Counted from the first letter of the stretch, positions 22,178-34,862 are shown. The stretch is 64,000 nt of DNA from Zelopaecilomyces penicillatus (GCA_005765155.1 VCCP01000002.1:6138001-6202000); one strand, 5' to 3'. Notes: generated from the sequence alone by a model not told the origin. Program-made: numbers and translations.

Positions 22178-22256
22178 TCAGTGCTCATCAGTGCTCACCA
22201 GTGCCCTGGAGCTGCCTATCAATGCCACTATCAATGCCCTGAATGCCCTGGAGGGG
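22178..22256 (+). repeat. Degenerate tandem array of ATCA(G/A)TGC
   Basis: Repeats of TCAGTGC, then TCAATGCC and GAATGCCCTGGAG, are reiterated over ~80 bp with drift. It looks like an ageing minisatellite. Confidence 0.65.
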
Positions 22257-23386
22257 TACTTTGGAGGGGGGGGAACGCGGGGGTGGTTCATCACGGCATG
22301 GAAGTCATGGGTTCTCATTGGGGCTGGACAGCCAGAAAACTCCAAAAAAGGACCATGCGAAGCTGAGGTGGAGGCTTGCGAATATTGCATTCCTGCGCGA
22401 GGCTGAGGATGGCTGAATAACAATAGCCGGACGAACCAAAAGTCGACAATACCCAACAGAGTTGCGTCTGTCAAGGCTTAAATGATGTTATCCAGACAAT
22501 GTATTGTCTTTCGTATCTGAAACCACAAGTAGTGTAATTATCTTACATGGCTTACTTACACAACCTTTACGGTTTTAGCCATCCATATCACAACTCACAT
22601 TTCCATTGTTCACAAAAGACACAAAGAAACCTCCAAAAGCTGCAAGGGCCGGATCGTCCAAAACTTTTCGTAAGCCAAGACACGAGGACCTAAAACCCAC
22701 CACCACCCACCACCACCTCTTCAGTGAACCAAAAAAGAGAGCATATGACTTCTCTCCCCCGTTTATAGTACGAAACTCTGAATTTACATACGAACCCCCT
22801 CTCCCCCCGCCTCTCCCTTTCCCTCTTGTTCCAAGAAGAAAGAGGATGTAAAAGAAGGTCATGCACTTACAATATCTTCCCATCCCCCTGGGCTTTTGGA
22901 ATATCCGTTCGTCTGCATGACGTGCATCTCCGATCGACCCTTTCCTCGTTGGATCGGAAGAGTTCCTTCAGCTCCCGTTTCGTTCCAAGGAAATGAGGAA
23001 ATGGAGGTGGAGGGGGCCGGCATCGTGAGCCCCCTCAATGTATGCCATGCACGCACGCATGCACGGCACCCGGTTCCTTGCATGATCTCTTTTGCTCTCC
23101 TAGAAGTTGTGGCGTCCGTGGGGGGGGGGGGGAGATGTCAAATCAATGGTCAAAGCCCTCCAAGTCAAGCGGCCATTAGAGAATCACCCGGCTCTGTCGA
23201 TCTCAAGGTAACGGGAAGTTGGAACCCCATGCATCCCCATGGGTATAGTAGCAATAGCTAGCAGTTTCGGGCTGGTCATCGGGTTGCCTTTTCCCATGAA
23301 GAATACGGTTTCTCCTCTTCCACCACCACCCTCCTTACAAATTACTAGGCACGGCTATGCAAGGACCCAGAGTCAGTAGCCAAAGC

Positions 23387-23410
23387 CTCACTCTCACTCT
23401 CACTCTCACT
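23387..23410. repeat. (CTCACT)4 repeat
   Basis: Four perfect hexamer copies in a CT-rich tract. Confidence 0.9.
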
Positions 23411-23560
23411 CGCTCACCTTCACCATCCCCTCCTGTTCACTCGCCCCCCCTCCTCACAGCCCTCCATCTTCTCCTGCGCAAGTCGCCGAGTTTGCCGACA
23501 GTGGATGGGGCCAGCCGTCGTAATCGGCAAGCAGCCCATCCACGAATCTTCAAGGCTTGA

Positions 23561-23590
23561 ACCACCACCACCACCACCACCACCACCACC
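23561..23590. repeat. (ACC)10 trinucleotide repeat
   Basis: Ten tandem ACC units. No supported coding frame runs through them. Confidence 0.9.
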
Positions 23591-24514
23591 TTCCATGATG
23601 CAATATTATTAACCTTTCAACTAAACCAGTGTTGGTGGCTGCCTCTATTACTTAACCCAAAGACGCCAGATCGGCTCTTGAACATGGAGTTTTGCGCACT
23701 TCTCCATTCAACATCTGCCGAATGCGATGTAGATCAAGTTGAGTAAGGATGTACATCAACACCATCAACAAACTTTATACATAAATAGAAACAGCAGTAA
23801 CTCTTAACCTTGGTTCATAGTAGGTTGTAACAGAGCTGAGCTGCCGTGTTTCTCCCAGCCCACCTTTGGAATGCTCAACTCCACTTGGAAAGATTACATC
23901 ATGGTTTTGTTTGGCTATCCACAGGTCAGTTTGCTGGTCATGAGATGGCATCGGCGATGTTCAACAGCAAAATAAACATATAGACATCACACTGATAACT
24001 GGGAAAGAGAGGCTAAGCGCAGTTCCCGTTGCAAAAAAAGGTCATGCAAGGGGTAGATGCCCCATCTCTTTTGCTAAGACGAAGCACCCGGATCTTCCAG
24101 AGTTCCCCATCGCCACATGACCACTATTCGTAAGCTTGCTCTTTCTTTTCCGCTATCAAAATGCCCTCATGTGGGTTATTTGCGTGTGTGTGTGAGATGA
24201 ATCCACTGTATGACACCAAAAATACATGCACTCCCGAGATGTGTATAGTCGGTAGGGCTGGCAACCACATCACGGATATTGATAATGGAGCCCATCTATA
24301 TCGAAAGAAAGTCGGTCGTCCCCCTCCCAAAGTTTACTCATGTGGGAAAAACACACAACCCCCATCCATCCTACCTGTTCATCTTTTGTTCTATTCTGCC
24401 GAGACCCAAGACCAGCCCATTTTGCCGCGGGGCCTGGCCACCTGATGTATCGTAGCAAAGCCGCCACCTCGTGCTTTTGGACTTCGGAGCAATATGCCCG
24501 CAACCCAAAAGGGA

Positions 24515-24571
24515 TGTGTGTGTGTGAGCGAGCGCGCGCGTGTGTGTGTATGCATGTGTGTGTATGTGTGG
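24515..24571. repeat. Alternating purine-pyrimidine TG/CG tract
   Basis: About 57 bp of almost strictly alternating TG, CG and TATG steps, including GCGCGCGC at the centre. It is a low-complexity tract of the type that can adopt Z-DNA. Confidence 0.8.
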
Positions 24572-25240
24572 TAGCTCCCCCAGATTGTATGACACGACGT
24601 CATCGAACTCTCTCTCCCAACTGCATGCTCAGCCACAAGATGAGGTTGGTTCTTTGTTCATGAGACATTCTTTTAGAGAAGAAGAGAAAGAGGAAGAAAA
24701 AAAAGCCACACCTCCTTGGCGCACTTCTTGGCGTACTTCACTCTTTTTGTTACCATCTGTTTGTTTTAGGAAGCGCCATCCGACACGCGCGGCTTGTGGG
24801 GAGGGGGGAGGAAGTAAGAAGACGTATGCATGTTTAAAGTAGTGTGTAAGCGGGAGAGGTGATAAAAAAGCCAAAAGGCCAAGAGGCCAAGAGCTCTAGG
24901 GTGACTATTTCCCGGTTCTGTCCAGCTTGCGTTCTGCATGCCTTTACCTTACCTCACTCACTACCTCTAGTCGGTGAGACCAAAAAGAGGAGATCAAAGC
25001 AAAGCAGGGCAGGGAACAAGGTTAAAAAAAAAAGCAGCAAAGAAAGAAAAGCGGAAAATTAAAAAAAAAAGAGGGCGCTGGAAAAGACGCAATCGTTTCA
25101 ATAATGTACACGCGGCCTGTTTACTAATGTACCGAGCAACTCTTCCCGCCGGGAGGTCTTGGCATTGAAGTTTTTTTTTTTTTTCCTTTCGGGTTCACCA
25201 ACTCTGATCGCATCCCACAAATCTTACCAAAAGCAGAGTG

Positions 25241-25260
25241 TACATACATACATACATACA
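25241..25260. repeat. (TACA)5 repeat
   Basis: Five perfect TACA units. Confidence 0.9.
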
Positions 25261-25761
25261 GTGTTATACCCTGCTGCAGTTCACTATTGCCAAGTTTAGT
25301 TCTCAGGGCCAAGAAAAAAATGACCGCCGGATCAGAGGCTAGGTAGTTCTGTTTGGGCGGGGGGTACGAAGCTCAAGGAGTTAACGAGATTCTCTTTTAT
25401 GTCCGAAAATGCAGTGATTTCCGAAAGGGAAGAGGGAAAAAGAAGGGTAGTATTAAGGAATGCGGACATCTACAGCCCGGCAAAAAATGGAAGATGGACG
25501 ATCAAGGGTTATGTTATCAATCGTCTATTTTTTTGTTTTCTTTGTGAGTGCGAGTGCGATTACGGGTAGGATTTGTTCTATATTATTTGGATGGAATTCA
25601 ATCCCACGGGCAATGCCTCAAATTATAGCACGTAGGTGCTTACGCAGTACTGTTATGAGCATCATAATGACTTACCTATCTTTGAGTTTCGTAGTTCTCT
25701 ACTCCAGCTAAACTAGAACAAAAGAATCCACAAAGTGTAGTCAAAACACCAACACCACCAC

Positions 25762-25782
25762 CATCATCATCATCATCATCAT
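25762..25782. repeat. (CAT)7 repeat
   Basis: Seven perfect CAT units following an ACC-rich stretch. Confidence 0.9.
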
Positions 25783-26572
25783 TATGAGTGATCATCGGCA
25801 CCCAAAGAAACGGCAGCACGGCACATTCAAAGATCACAAAAGCATCTAAAAAATGTACAACGTCACTGCCGAGCGGAACCCCAGAGGTTTATCGCAGAAT
25901 GCGGTCTGGCGTGGTCTTGGCACCTGCACCCAAACGTGGCCAGAGGACGCGCGGTTTCTAGCCGCAGATAAGACAAAACGCTCCAATGTTAATTCCAACC
26001 TCTCCTCTTCCTCTCCTCTAATCCTTGACTACCTTATTACAAAGCTTTTTTTTTTTGGGGGTTGTTCAGCATCCGTCCGGCAGTGCCGGTGTGGGGCCGA
26101 CACAGAAGCGCGGCGAGGGTTCCAGGGCAAAGTTATTGCGCTTTCTGTGGGGGGGTGGGCAGCAGTTGGTTCGGGGGGATGGGTGGGATTGGATGTTTAC
26201 ATGCTTTAAGCATCACCCTCATTGCCAATCAGGAGCCATGGATATCCGTTCGGGAGTTGGCGTGGAGCCAAGACTTTTTGGTGTTGCTTGGCCAAGTCCC
26301 CACGGAGTGAGGAGCACTGTGCCTCGAATCGGATTCCGTTACATATTACTACTACTAGCTGAGGCCCCCTGCTTAACCCCGAATAATAAGCATCATATGT
26401 ACATGATGTGACACCTACCTGCAACTTCTGCTACACCTTGGCATACAAGTCGTTGACATTCATCGCCATAGCCATCTACTCACCCTGTGGCGCTTTTCCA
26501 CTGCCAATTGCCACGTACTGTACTACGTAAAAGGGCCGTTCGGGAGGTGTAGTCCGGTTGCCCGGACCTGTA

Positions 26573-26657
26573 AGTTGTAACTATCATGCCCCCCCGGACA
26601 CTTCGGAAGTGCGACAAAGATGAGATAGATGGCGCCAAACTTGCCTGAGTTGTAACT
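26573..26657. promoter_or_regulatory. Paired AGTTGTAACT elements upstream of the EEP gene
   Basis: The pseudo-palindromic decamer AGTTGTAACT occurs at 26573-26582 and 26648-26657, 75 bp apart, each flanked by TAAG or CTTA. The spacing and identity suggest a regulatory pair. No factor can be assigned from sequence, although AACTG/AGTTG-type cores resemble Myb sites. Confidence 0.35.
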
Positions 26658-26732
26658 TACAAGCTTGACGGTAAGTGGAGGCCGATGAACAGGTGGATCA
26701 GTTCCAACAGCCGCGATGATCCTGAAATGACT

Positions 26733-26738
26733 TATAAA
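26733..26738 (+). promoter_or_regulatory. TATA box candidate for the EEP gene
   Basis: TATAAA 395 bp before the chosen ATG (27128). The long distance implies a long leader or a 5'-UTR intron. Confidence 0.35.
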
Positions 26739-27041
26739 CATTCGAGTCCATGACCCGGGACCCGGCAGGTCATTCATCAATGCCACCGAAACAGCTCCTC
26801 TGTCTATCTATCTCACACACGCTCTCTCTCATACTCACCTTATTATATTGCGTTCCCTCCTCCATTTACAAGAAAAGGAACCCCGTGCTTCTTTCCTTTC
26901 ATCTTCTTGCTACCTCTTATCTGCAACCTAGAATCTTGTGAGCAGCGCAGCAGCAATAACAAAGTAGCATCGACTGTAACCCACGGATAACCCACATTGC
27001 AACAAAGGTTAAAAATCCCAGCAAACCTTCGTGCTGTGTGC

Positions 27042-27047
27042 CACGTG
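27042..27047. promoter_or_regulatory. CACGTG E-box upstream of the EEP gene
   Basis: A perfect CACGTG palindrome (context GCCACGTGAC) lies 81 bp before the ATG. This is the core bound by bHLH factors of the Pho4/Cbf1 class in fungi. It could lie within the 5' leader rather than the promoter. Confidence 0.4.
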
Positions 27048-27127
27048 ACAATTTTACGGTATCAGCGCTGTCTTCCCGCGTGTCTCGTGATCTGGCTGCC
27101 GTCGGGCGGGCCAGCATAAAGAGCCAG

Positions 27128-28282
27128 ATGGCCGTCGCCAAAGAGTGTCCAGGTTCCCCGCCATCAAAGCCATTACCACCAAAGTCCAAGCTCCGTGCGT
27201 TTTTGTCAAAGGCTCCCGTCCCCGCCATTATCGCAAGCCTTCTTCTGTTAGGCCTTATAGCTTCGTTAGCTGCAGGTTTAACTACTCGCCGTCACCATTC
27301 TAATCAAGATTGGAAGGCTTTGGACGACTTCTGTGGTTTACCAGAGATCAATATCATGGTTGACGACACTAGCCGCGGTGATGTCACAAACATCCCTGCC
27401 AACACGTCTCTCAAGATGACCATCAGGGCAGAACAGAACCAGACGTCTATACCTGTGCGCCTCATCACCTTCAATATCAGATATGCCACAAGCCGGCCTG
27501 TTTCTGGGGAAGAGCCGTGGAGTGTGAGAATGCCTAAGCTCACCAACCAGCTCAATTTCACCACAACGGGACACAACAATTCCTTCATCTGTCTTCAGGA
27601 AACCCTCCACAAGCAGCTTCTAGATGTTCAGTCTCAGCTGGGAGACTCATGGTCACACATTGGTCGAGGCCGTGGAGTTAAAGAGACCGATGGCGAATAT
27701 TCGCCTATTTTTTACCGCTCTGATTATTGGAAGGTCGAGCGCTCAACGACACGCTGGTTGAGCAAGACGCCTGAGAAGCATTCCAAGGGCTGGGATGCGG
27801 TCCTTGAAAGGATTGCTACTTTGGCAGAGTTTAGCCATAGAGAAACCGGCACCCGAGTCGTCGTTATTAGCACCCACTTCGACCACATTGGTCGTGTTGC
27901 TCGCCAATGCAGCGCGAGACTACTCATTCGCTGGGCCGAGGAATGGGGCCGCAAAGATGGTGTAGATGCATCGGCCGTGCTGATCGGCGGAGACTTCAAC
28001 AGTCCCCCGGAAGACGGCGCCTATAAGATTATGACGGCTTCGGGTTCGGGCATGTCCGATCTTGCTGATCTAGTGCCAGAGAGCAAACATTACGGAAACA
28101 AAATCACATACACGAGCTTTGGGGAGCCCGAGGAAACGGCGTCGCGACTTGATTACCTCTTTCTCCGAGACTCTAAGACAACAGAAGTACAGACGTTTGG
28201 TGTGCTCCCCAATAGATTCGATGATGAGGTTCGTCTCTCAGATCACAGAGCTGTTGTATCAGATTTGGACATTGCTGTTTGA
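27128..28282 (+). CDS. Membrane-anchored endonuclease/exonuclease/phosphatase (EEP) family protein
   Basis: Predicted 384-aa enzyme of the EEP (DNase I-like) fold. The start is the first ATG in frame (27128, CAGATGGCC); the frame stays open 30 codons upstream without an ATG. A short basic Pro/Lys-rich N-terminus precedes one hydrophobic helix (about residues 29-50, VPAIIASLLLLGLIASLAAG), giving a type II signal-anchor. The catalytic domain is therefore lumenal or extracellular, or would be released. EEP motifs in order: TFNIRY (Asn116), CLQE (Glu158), SPIFYR, STHFDHIG, GGDFNSPP (Asp/Asn near 288-290), SRLDYLF and SDHRAVVSDL near the C-terminus (about 370). N-glycosylation sequons lie in the domain (NQTS, NFTT, NNS). 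Substrate is not readable; fungal relatives are annotated only as EEP-domain proteins. No intron. Confidence 0.88.
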   Translation: MAVAKECPGSPPSKPLPPKSKLRAFLSKAPVPAIIASLLLLGLIASLAAGLTTRRHHSNQDWKALDDFCGLPEINIMVDDTSRGDVTNIPANTSLKMTIRAEQNQTSIPVRLITFNIRYATSRPVSGEEPWSVRMPKLTNQLNFTTTGHNNSFICLQETLHKQLLDVQSQLGDSWSHIGRGRGVKETDGEYSPIFYRSDYWKVERSTTRWLSKTPEKHSKGWDAVLERIATLAEFSHRETGTRVVVISTHFDHIGRVARQCSARLLIRWAEEWGRKDGVDASAVLIGGDFNSPPEDGAYKIMTASGSGMSDLADLVPESKHYGNKITYTSFGEPEETASRLDYLFLRDSKTTEVQTFGVLPNRFDDEVRLSDHRAVVSDLDIAV

Positions 28283-31200
28283 GGAAATACCATGGTCAGG
28301 GGTGCGAGGCTGCAGAATCTCAGAACACAAAAGAAAAGGTACCCTCGACCTTGGCGCGTTACACACAAGCCACCGATTATAACCACCTTGTGCCATTTAT
28401 AAAAAGGCGCCGTTCCGCGAGGATTTCTGCGGTCCGGGATTGATGGATGTTTCTTACTGACAGGTTGGAAATGCGAGGCACGCATATCGGAATATCCTTG
28501 ATTGATTTTGCAAACAGCATGTTTCCTTACCAAGATTTCTAGCAAATTTCTCATGATTCAAGTGCCTTCCGATTGGAAAGCATGTGTCGGTATGCAAGTC
28601 ATCTTGGACTTGCAGAAGCGATGGCGCATATTGCGCCCACCACCATAGATGCTGCGGTATGCAACCAGTGAGACAGTAGAGAGGAATCCAGTTGTGGGCT
28701 CTCAGTGCCCATGCACCACTCCATCTCAATGTTCTCCCCCGAGTTCTTTGAACTCAGCCGTGATTCTTACCACTGGCCCCTTCACAATCTTCACCCAATC
28801 CCGCTTATTCGGGTGGCTGGCCTGTGCTACCTATCCGATGCACGGCATCGCTTCGACGGATCCGCTCACACTCACGATGGGCACGAACTGGCGCTTGTAC
28901 CAGCGTGCTAGTGGGACAAATGAATCTTGAGTTTTCAAGACTGTGGCGCTGAATCCTCGCGGAGATGGTGTGCCAGATGAGGGGTGCTTAGGATTATGTA
29001 GGGCAATTGATCAAAGGCGAGGAAGGGGATTCAACACGAAACGGCGGTGTGACGGCTTTTCAGAGAGAGGGGCTTGGAATATGCCGTATTTGATACCATT
29101 TTTTATTTATTTTAACTTATCCATCTCTTATAAATGCGACAATTTTAGCATCATAACCATAACGATGCAACCGTGTAAATGACGTGTTAATCATCATTGT
29201 GCAGTTTTCATGCCGGCTGAGGTGGGAAATAGGACTCTTAGAATGACGGCTAGAAAAGCATACCACATCTGTCCAACCGTGTGAACAGCCAGTCTCGCGA
29301 TACGAATCAAAAGAAAAGCCTCCAATCGGAGTTTGTCAAGACGACTTGGCTTGTGTGTGTGATAAAGAAAGGTGGCAGCTGATGAAACGGACAACGCCAC
29401 ACACCCAAGTTTGGTCGCCCTCGGCAATCCTTCGCTTTGGCAATAGCAAACACTTTGGTAGGTGGGTGCGATTTGGGGATCATTGACAGCCGATGGGATT
29501 TAGAAAAGAAGCATGGACGGGGGTGTGTGTTAAATGATAGCCTAGCCCCAAACGCCGAGAAATCGAAAATCAAAACGTATTCATTGGCCACTTTTGGCAA
29601 AATAAAGTTGATGAAGCTTGTCTGTGCTAGCTTGAAGCGATCCAGATCTGGAGCTTCGATATTCGCCGTTCGGTTGCATTACGAGGAACTCTAGTCCTGA
29701 CATCATTAAAAAGATTGCCGCTCGAGATAAGCTGAACCTGGGCTCTCTGCGTCAATCGATTACAACGCACGGCATGGGTTTTTATTTTATTTTGGAAAAA
29801 TGCATGCAGCATTTGCCGATTCCACGGTGGCCCTGAAATGCCACATTCTAGTTCAGGTAGAACAACGTCCCGGGTGGCCCGATTTGATCGAGTAGTACGA
29901 CAGAAACAGAGACTAGGTTTGTCCCACTAATAAACAATGACGGACAGCCTGGGAGATGTATTGATCAGATTGAAGATGAAACAATGATCTCTTATATGCA
30001 AAGTATGAGCTGTAACAACAGGGATGGGCTCTAGGTGTAGGTGGGTATGGAGTAATGACGCAAAATAAACCAAAGTTGTGATCTGTCAAGGTTAGACTCT
30101 TGAAAGAGGCGCTGGCTTTGATGGGGGGGGATAACTTGCCTTATTGGTAGCTGGTGACGTGGGTTGAGACATGCCATGCATAGTATCGTATTTGCTGTGA
30201 TGGGGGAGAGCCATGTGTACTCCGATACAAAGATGAGGTAATAACTCATAATATGGCCACTAAGCAGCACAGATGCTGCGTGAAAGATGGGGGCTAGATC
30301 CGTGGCAAATCATACGCTGAAGGGCTGCTTACCGAAATGTCACGGACACTGAGGTCGGTCGGGGAAGAACGAATGAGCAATCGGGTTGCCGGATTCTCGG
30401 AACTATCACGCAGGCGGCCGTGAACAAGCACTCTAGCTAGCTTGGAACGTACCTCGCAAACGGGAATTACTGGGAACCGACGGAAGGGGAACGGGCACGG
30501 GATCCATCAAGCGGCGTGGGTACGTACGGGAGGTTGACAAGGCCGGCCGCTGAAAGAGGGCAATATGGCCACAGGAGACCGAATGGACGGAAAACCAAGG
30601 CGGCTGCGGCTGCGGCTGCGGCGTCCTCCAACATGCATCTCCCTCTGAACACAGGGTTGAGTTAATCATTCTTTGCATGTGAGTAGCTAGTTCTCTGGTC
30701 CATCATGGATAAGCAAGGAAGATGTGCACAACAATGAAGAGGCGGGGGGCAACGTGGACTTTGTCGGGGATGTGAGTGTGCGCGTGCACTGCGTGTGATG
30801 GAGAAGGACGTGGACCAAAGAGCAACCGGCAGCAATACCAGGGAAGCCAGAAAGTCACCGAGTCGTCGGTTAAGCACAAGAGCTGCGCTGCAGGTGTCCG
30901 ATGCCAGTGAGCTTCAACTGAACATGGCAATTTATGACTCGAAGGAAGCCATGAGCAGCAGTGAGCAGCAGAAGACGCAAACTCGTTGCAACGAGGGAGG
31001 GGGGTGGGCGAAATCGGTTGGCTGCACGGCCTACCAGGGGTTGCTGATGCTGTCCTATGAGCAGTCCATGGTGTTTCCGGCTTGCATGACGAGGCCGTCG
31101 ACGATTGGGCCTCAATGACGACCATGTCGGATGTGAGCTGGCGTCCCGCTTTGTTTCGCCCCCTCCTGCCAGCTTGCTTAGCTCGGCGACGAAGTTTTTT

Positions 31201-34200
31201 CTTTCTCTTTCCCTTTCCCCTCCAGACGGTCCTAGCTCGTTCCTATGTCATCCGTGTCCAAGTGTTTCATAGGTGCGAGGTTCGGCGTCACGACCGAGGC
31301 GTTCGTCATCCCAAGACTTGCCCGTTCAGCTAGCTAGAGATGAAGATTTGCAGAAAACCAAGGACAATGCCAATTCACGAAGACCAGGCGCCTTCTTGAA
31401 ACTAAGTGAGCGAGTACAGCAAGTTTCGCATTGACGGCGAATTGATACCCAACGCCTGCCCAATGTTGCCATGAAGCGATGTCGGGCTGTGAACAGATCT
31501 CAAGGTATTAAACATCAGGGGCAAAGGTCCAAGACGTCGACAGCTAGCTGAAGGAATGGAGAGGATACTATGTAGTCAGACTGATAAGCCCAACTAAAGT
31601 CCAGAGGAAGTAAAATGTTGAGGACAGATGGGGTCAAAGAAGAAAGGAAAGAACCTGAAGCTTTGGAGGCTCAAACCCGGGCAGGAGCACACGGCCACAT
31701 TCTGCCACACACCCCTGTCCGGCAGTGTTGAAGCAGGGTACGTTTATTAGTGGTGTAGGTACTGGCGTGAACATTGGCTGTCCTCCCCACAATGCAGACC
31801 TTGAGTCTGGTCGGACCGTGATGGCATCACTACTAATGCTGCTGCTGACGATCAACTAGAAAAAAACCTCACTCACGTCCAACTGCCCTGCATCACATCA
31901 TATCACATCACAGCAATGAGCCGACCCGGTTGCTATTTACCTGGACGTGCGCTCCGCTGTGCCCTGGCTGCTCTGCTTTCGGGTGCGTGCACACTCCGGG
32001 GAGCGTAGCTTGCTTGCTTGCTTTTGCCATTCTCGCACCCACGCGCTCTCAGGCCCTCCCCAGATTCCAGCCAGACGGAATGAGAGAGCAACAATGGCAA
32101 TAATGGTAACAATGTCAGCAAAAGAGTCTGCGCCTCGTAGGTTTCTCAGTGCAGTTCAGTGCAGTAGGCACTCAACAAGCTTTCTTCGTTGCACAGCCAG
32201 AGAACGGCCCAGCGCGGCGGGCGCCAACGGGTAGACACGAGCCGCCAGCTGGGTGTGCTCTGCTCCACAGTTAGGCCTGAGTGCTTTTTTATAGTGCGAC
32301 TCTTGCGCTCGCTCAACCTCTGTGGCCGCTGGCGACGCTCTGCAAACCCCTCCTTTCCCAGCGGCGCTCCGCTCCCGGCGTCCAGGATCTTGCAACCAAG
32401 GCATGGATGGGACAAAGAACGGCCAGGTGTACATGCGAATACCTTGGACCGAGGAGAGGAGAGGAAAGGAGGGGGGGGGGGGGGGGCAGAGAGGGCAGAT
32501 CCCAGGTCTGACATGCTGTGCGCGGGCCTTGGGTTGGTGCGACGTTGGACACTCGGGATCTGTCCATTCTATCCATTACAGGTTGGAGGGCAATTCCAGG
32601 AAAACGGCAAATATCATGTCTCGCCACCTTTCTCCTCTTGGGATGGCTGGTGCGTCTCTGTCTGGCCTAAAACCAGGCGTGGTTCTTCTTTTGGAGACGG
32701 TGACGTCTGGTCGTGCCCGGCACGGTGGTGCAGTTGCTTGGGTGCTACGGCTAGGGTCCATTTAGGCCCCAGATGAAGCGGGCCTGTTGGGTCAGATGAG
32801 ATCCCATGATTCCCAGGCCCCATCCAACAGGCCCACAGTCGCCGTGGTAGCTGTACCGCGTCTCTGTGCGTAGGTGCCGGAGCTGGAGCTGTAGCAGTAC
32901 TTGGTACAGTGGGTGTACAGTGCAGTGGGCGTGAGCTACCAGGTCTTCCAGATGGCATGTCTTGCCATTGATGGATGCGTCAAGGTGATGCTCCGGTGTG
33001 TGTTTTACCTGGGCTTCTCTCTGCGGCATGTTCTGCATTGTCCTACTTGGGACCATCATCGACCTTGATATCCGTGCCTCGCACACCAGGAGGGATATCT
33101 CTCAATGCAACGGGGATATGTGTGCGCCATCTTGTCTATCTACCTACCTATTCGTACCAGCTAACCCGAGAGCCATGACCGGAAATCTCAACGTGTATCG
33201 GTGCTGTTATGCCACTGTATACTCCCCCTGTCCCGGTGCGCAAGGTGACTGGCATGGCATTGGGATTTCTCCCCTCTGCTTCACTCACCACTCAGCAAAA
33301 ACCCGCTCTCGCTGGCTGGTTTCCCCTCCCCCGCCCCATCTACAACGACACCCTCGGAGCTGTGACAAGGCACACGCCCCATCTCAGTTGACCCCTGGAC
33401 ATTGTCCGCCTGTCATTCACCCACGAAATTACGGTGCGGTGGTGAGTTGTTGCTGAATCGGCCTCCACCCTCGCCTTGCCTCTTCTCATCCTATCAAGCT
33501 ATCAAATTGTCTTTCTGTTTGCTTCAATTTGGCCCTTTCTGCCTTTTTTTCTGACCGCTTTCCACTGCTGCTGCTCCCGTTTTAGTTGGCAAAGACTAAC
33601 GGCAATTACAGGTTGTGGTAGCGCTGGTTTCTACTCGGGTTCCTGACAGTCATTACAATAATACATGCCAAAGGGTAACTGATACCCAAGCTCCACACAG
33701 TGCGGTTTGTTGTTCATTTCTCTATTCCAGCGCCTTCCTATACACTGTGCATCACTGGCGTACCCTCTTTTTCCGTCAGGGTTCCTCGTCGAGGTCGTGT
33801 ATGTAATTGAATCCAAAATTACTGTGCTGGCCTTGACAAAACCAATACTATTTCGTTAATAGGGCGTCTAAGAAAGAGAGAGAGAGTTCCACATTTCCCT
33901 TTCAGAGAGTCTTTTTGAGTTGAAGACTCTCAGGGGTTTGATTGTAGTTACATGTATCCCAACACCCCATCAACCTCGCGTTCCTTGTCTGCGCAATCGC
34001 GCTGCTATGGTCCGCGTCAGCAGCAATCCGGAGTGCATTTCGTTCATTGCTTCATTGCCTTACCTCGCCGGCATGTGCAGACTGCCTCATAATCAATAAA
34101 CTACATTTCTTTGGTGCATACAGAGCAGCCATTTATGCTCCCGCCGTGCTGCAATCCCAAGAGAATGGTGGCCGGGCTGGGCCAGTCTGAGAGCGAGCGA

Positions 34201-34862
34201 GTATGAGTACATGGCCATCCGTGGACGCTGCCCGCCATGCCTATGAGACTGTACAACGCACACAAACCCACCGCCCACAGCCAGCCTTAGCACCTCATGT
34301 ACTGTAGGTACGTACCGACACCTATTTACGGTCGGGTCCCACACAACTGGCCCAGCAACTTGCTTGCCCACACCCCCCTCTCCACCTCAATTGTCTCTCT
34401 CTCTCCTCTCCGGCCCCCGGTCTCTGGCATCTGGCACCCCACACACACCCCTCTTTTTGCTCTCCTCCCGAGTCTGTCTCTGGGTGCTGAGTCTCTACTC
34501 CTCCCGCCGCCTTCTTGATGGGGGTGGTGCTGGGTGTTGCTGCTGGGCTTGCTGGGCTGGGTGGACGGGGTCCTTGATGGGTGCGCTGGGTGCGCTGGGC
34601 TGGCTCTCTGATACGCCCTGCACGCACTTTCTGGAGACTGGAACGGCGACTGGACGATTAAAACCTCGTCACAGCCACTAACTGCTGCGTTGTTCTGCTG
34701 GCCCGGTTCCAGCAACACGCAGCCTGCCGTTCTGCATCGAGACAAAACCTCTCGCGTGTCCCATCTTCCTCCATTCTTCTTCCTTTCACATCATCATTTC
34801 CAACAGAGGCCGTTTCGACCAGGCGCATCTCTTTCATCCGCCCCATCCTCGCCGACTCTCTC
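28283..34862. other. 6.6-kb region without a supported gene
   Basis: I find no gene that passes both coding-potential and family tests. Overlapping short frames near 30700-31125, 32150-32780 and 33000-33460 lack recognisable domains and are open in several frames at once, as expected for GC-rich non-coding DNA. A reverse-strand frame interrupted by stops at about 28700-29100 could be a decayed fragment. A (GGCTGC)3 hexamer sits near 30600 and a 16-G run at 32471-32486. Confidence 0.45.

Larger units (their letters stand above)
21600..27041. other. 5.4-kb gene-poor region rich in simple repeats
   Basis: No supported gene. It contains many low-complexity tracts (listed separately), G-runs (13 G at 23120-23132), A/T-runs near 25020-25070 and 25170-25185, and no long ORF with family signal on either strand. 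The last ~450 bp are presumably promoter and leader for the EEP gene. Confidence 0.5.

Noticed and set aside
32150..32776. Several overlapping 76-195-codon frames
   Set aside because: Open in several frames on both strands, with G-run artefacts (poly-Gly); typical of GC-rich non-coding DNA.
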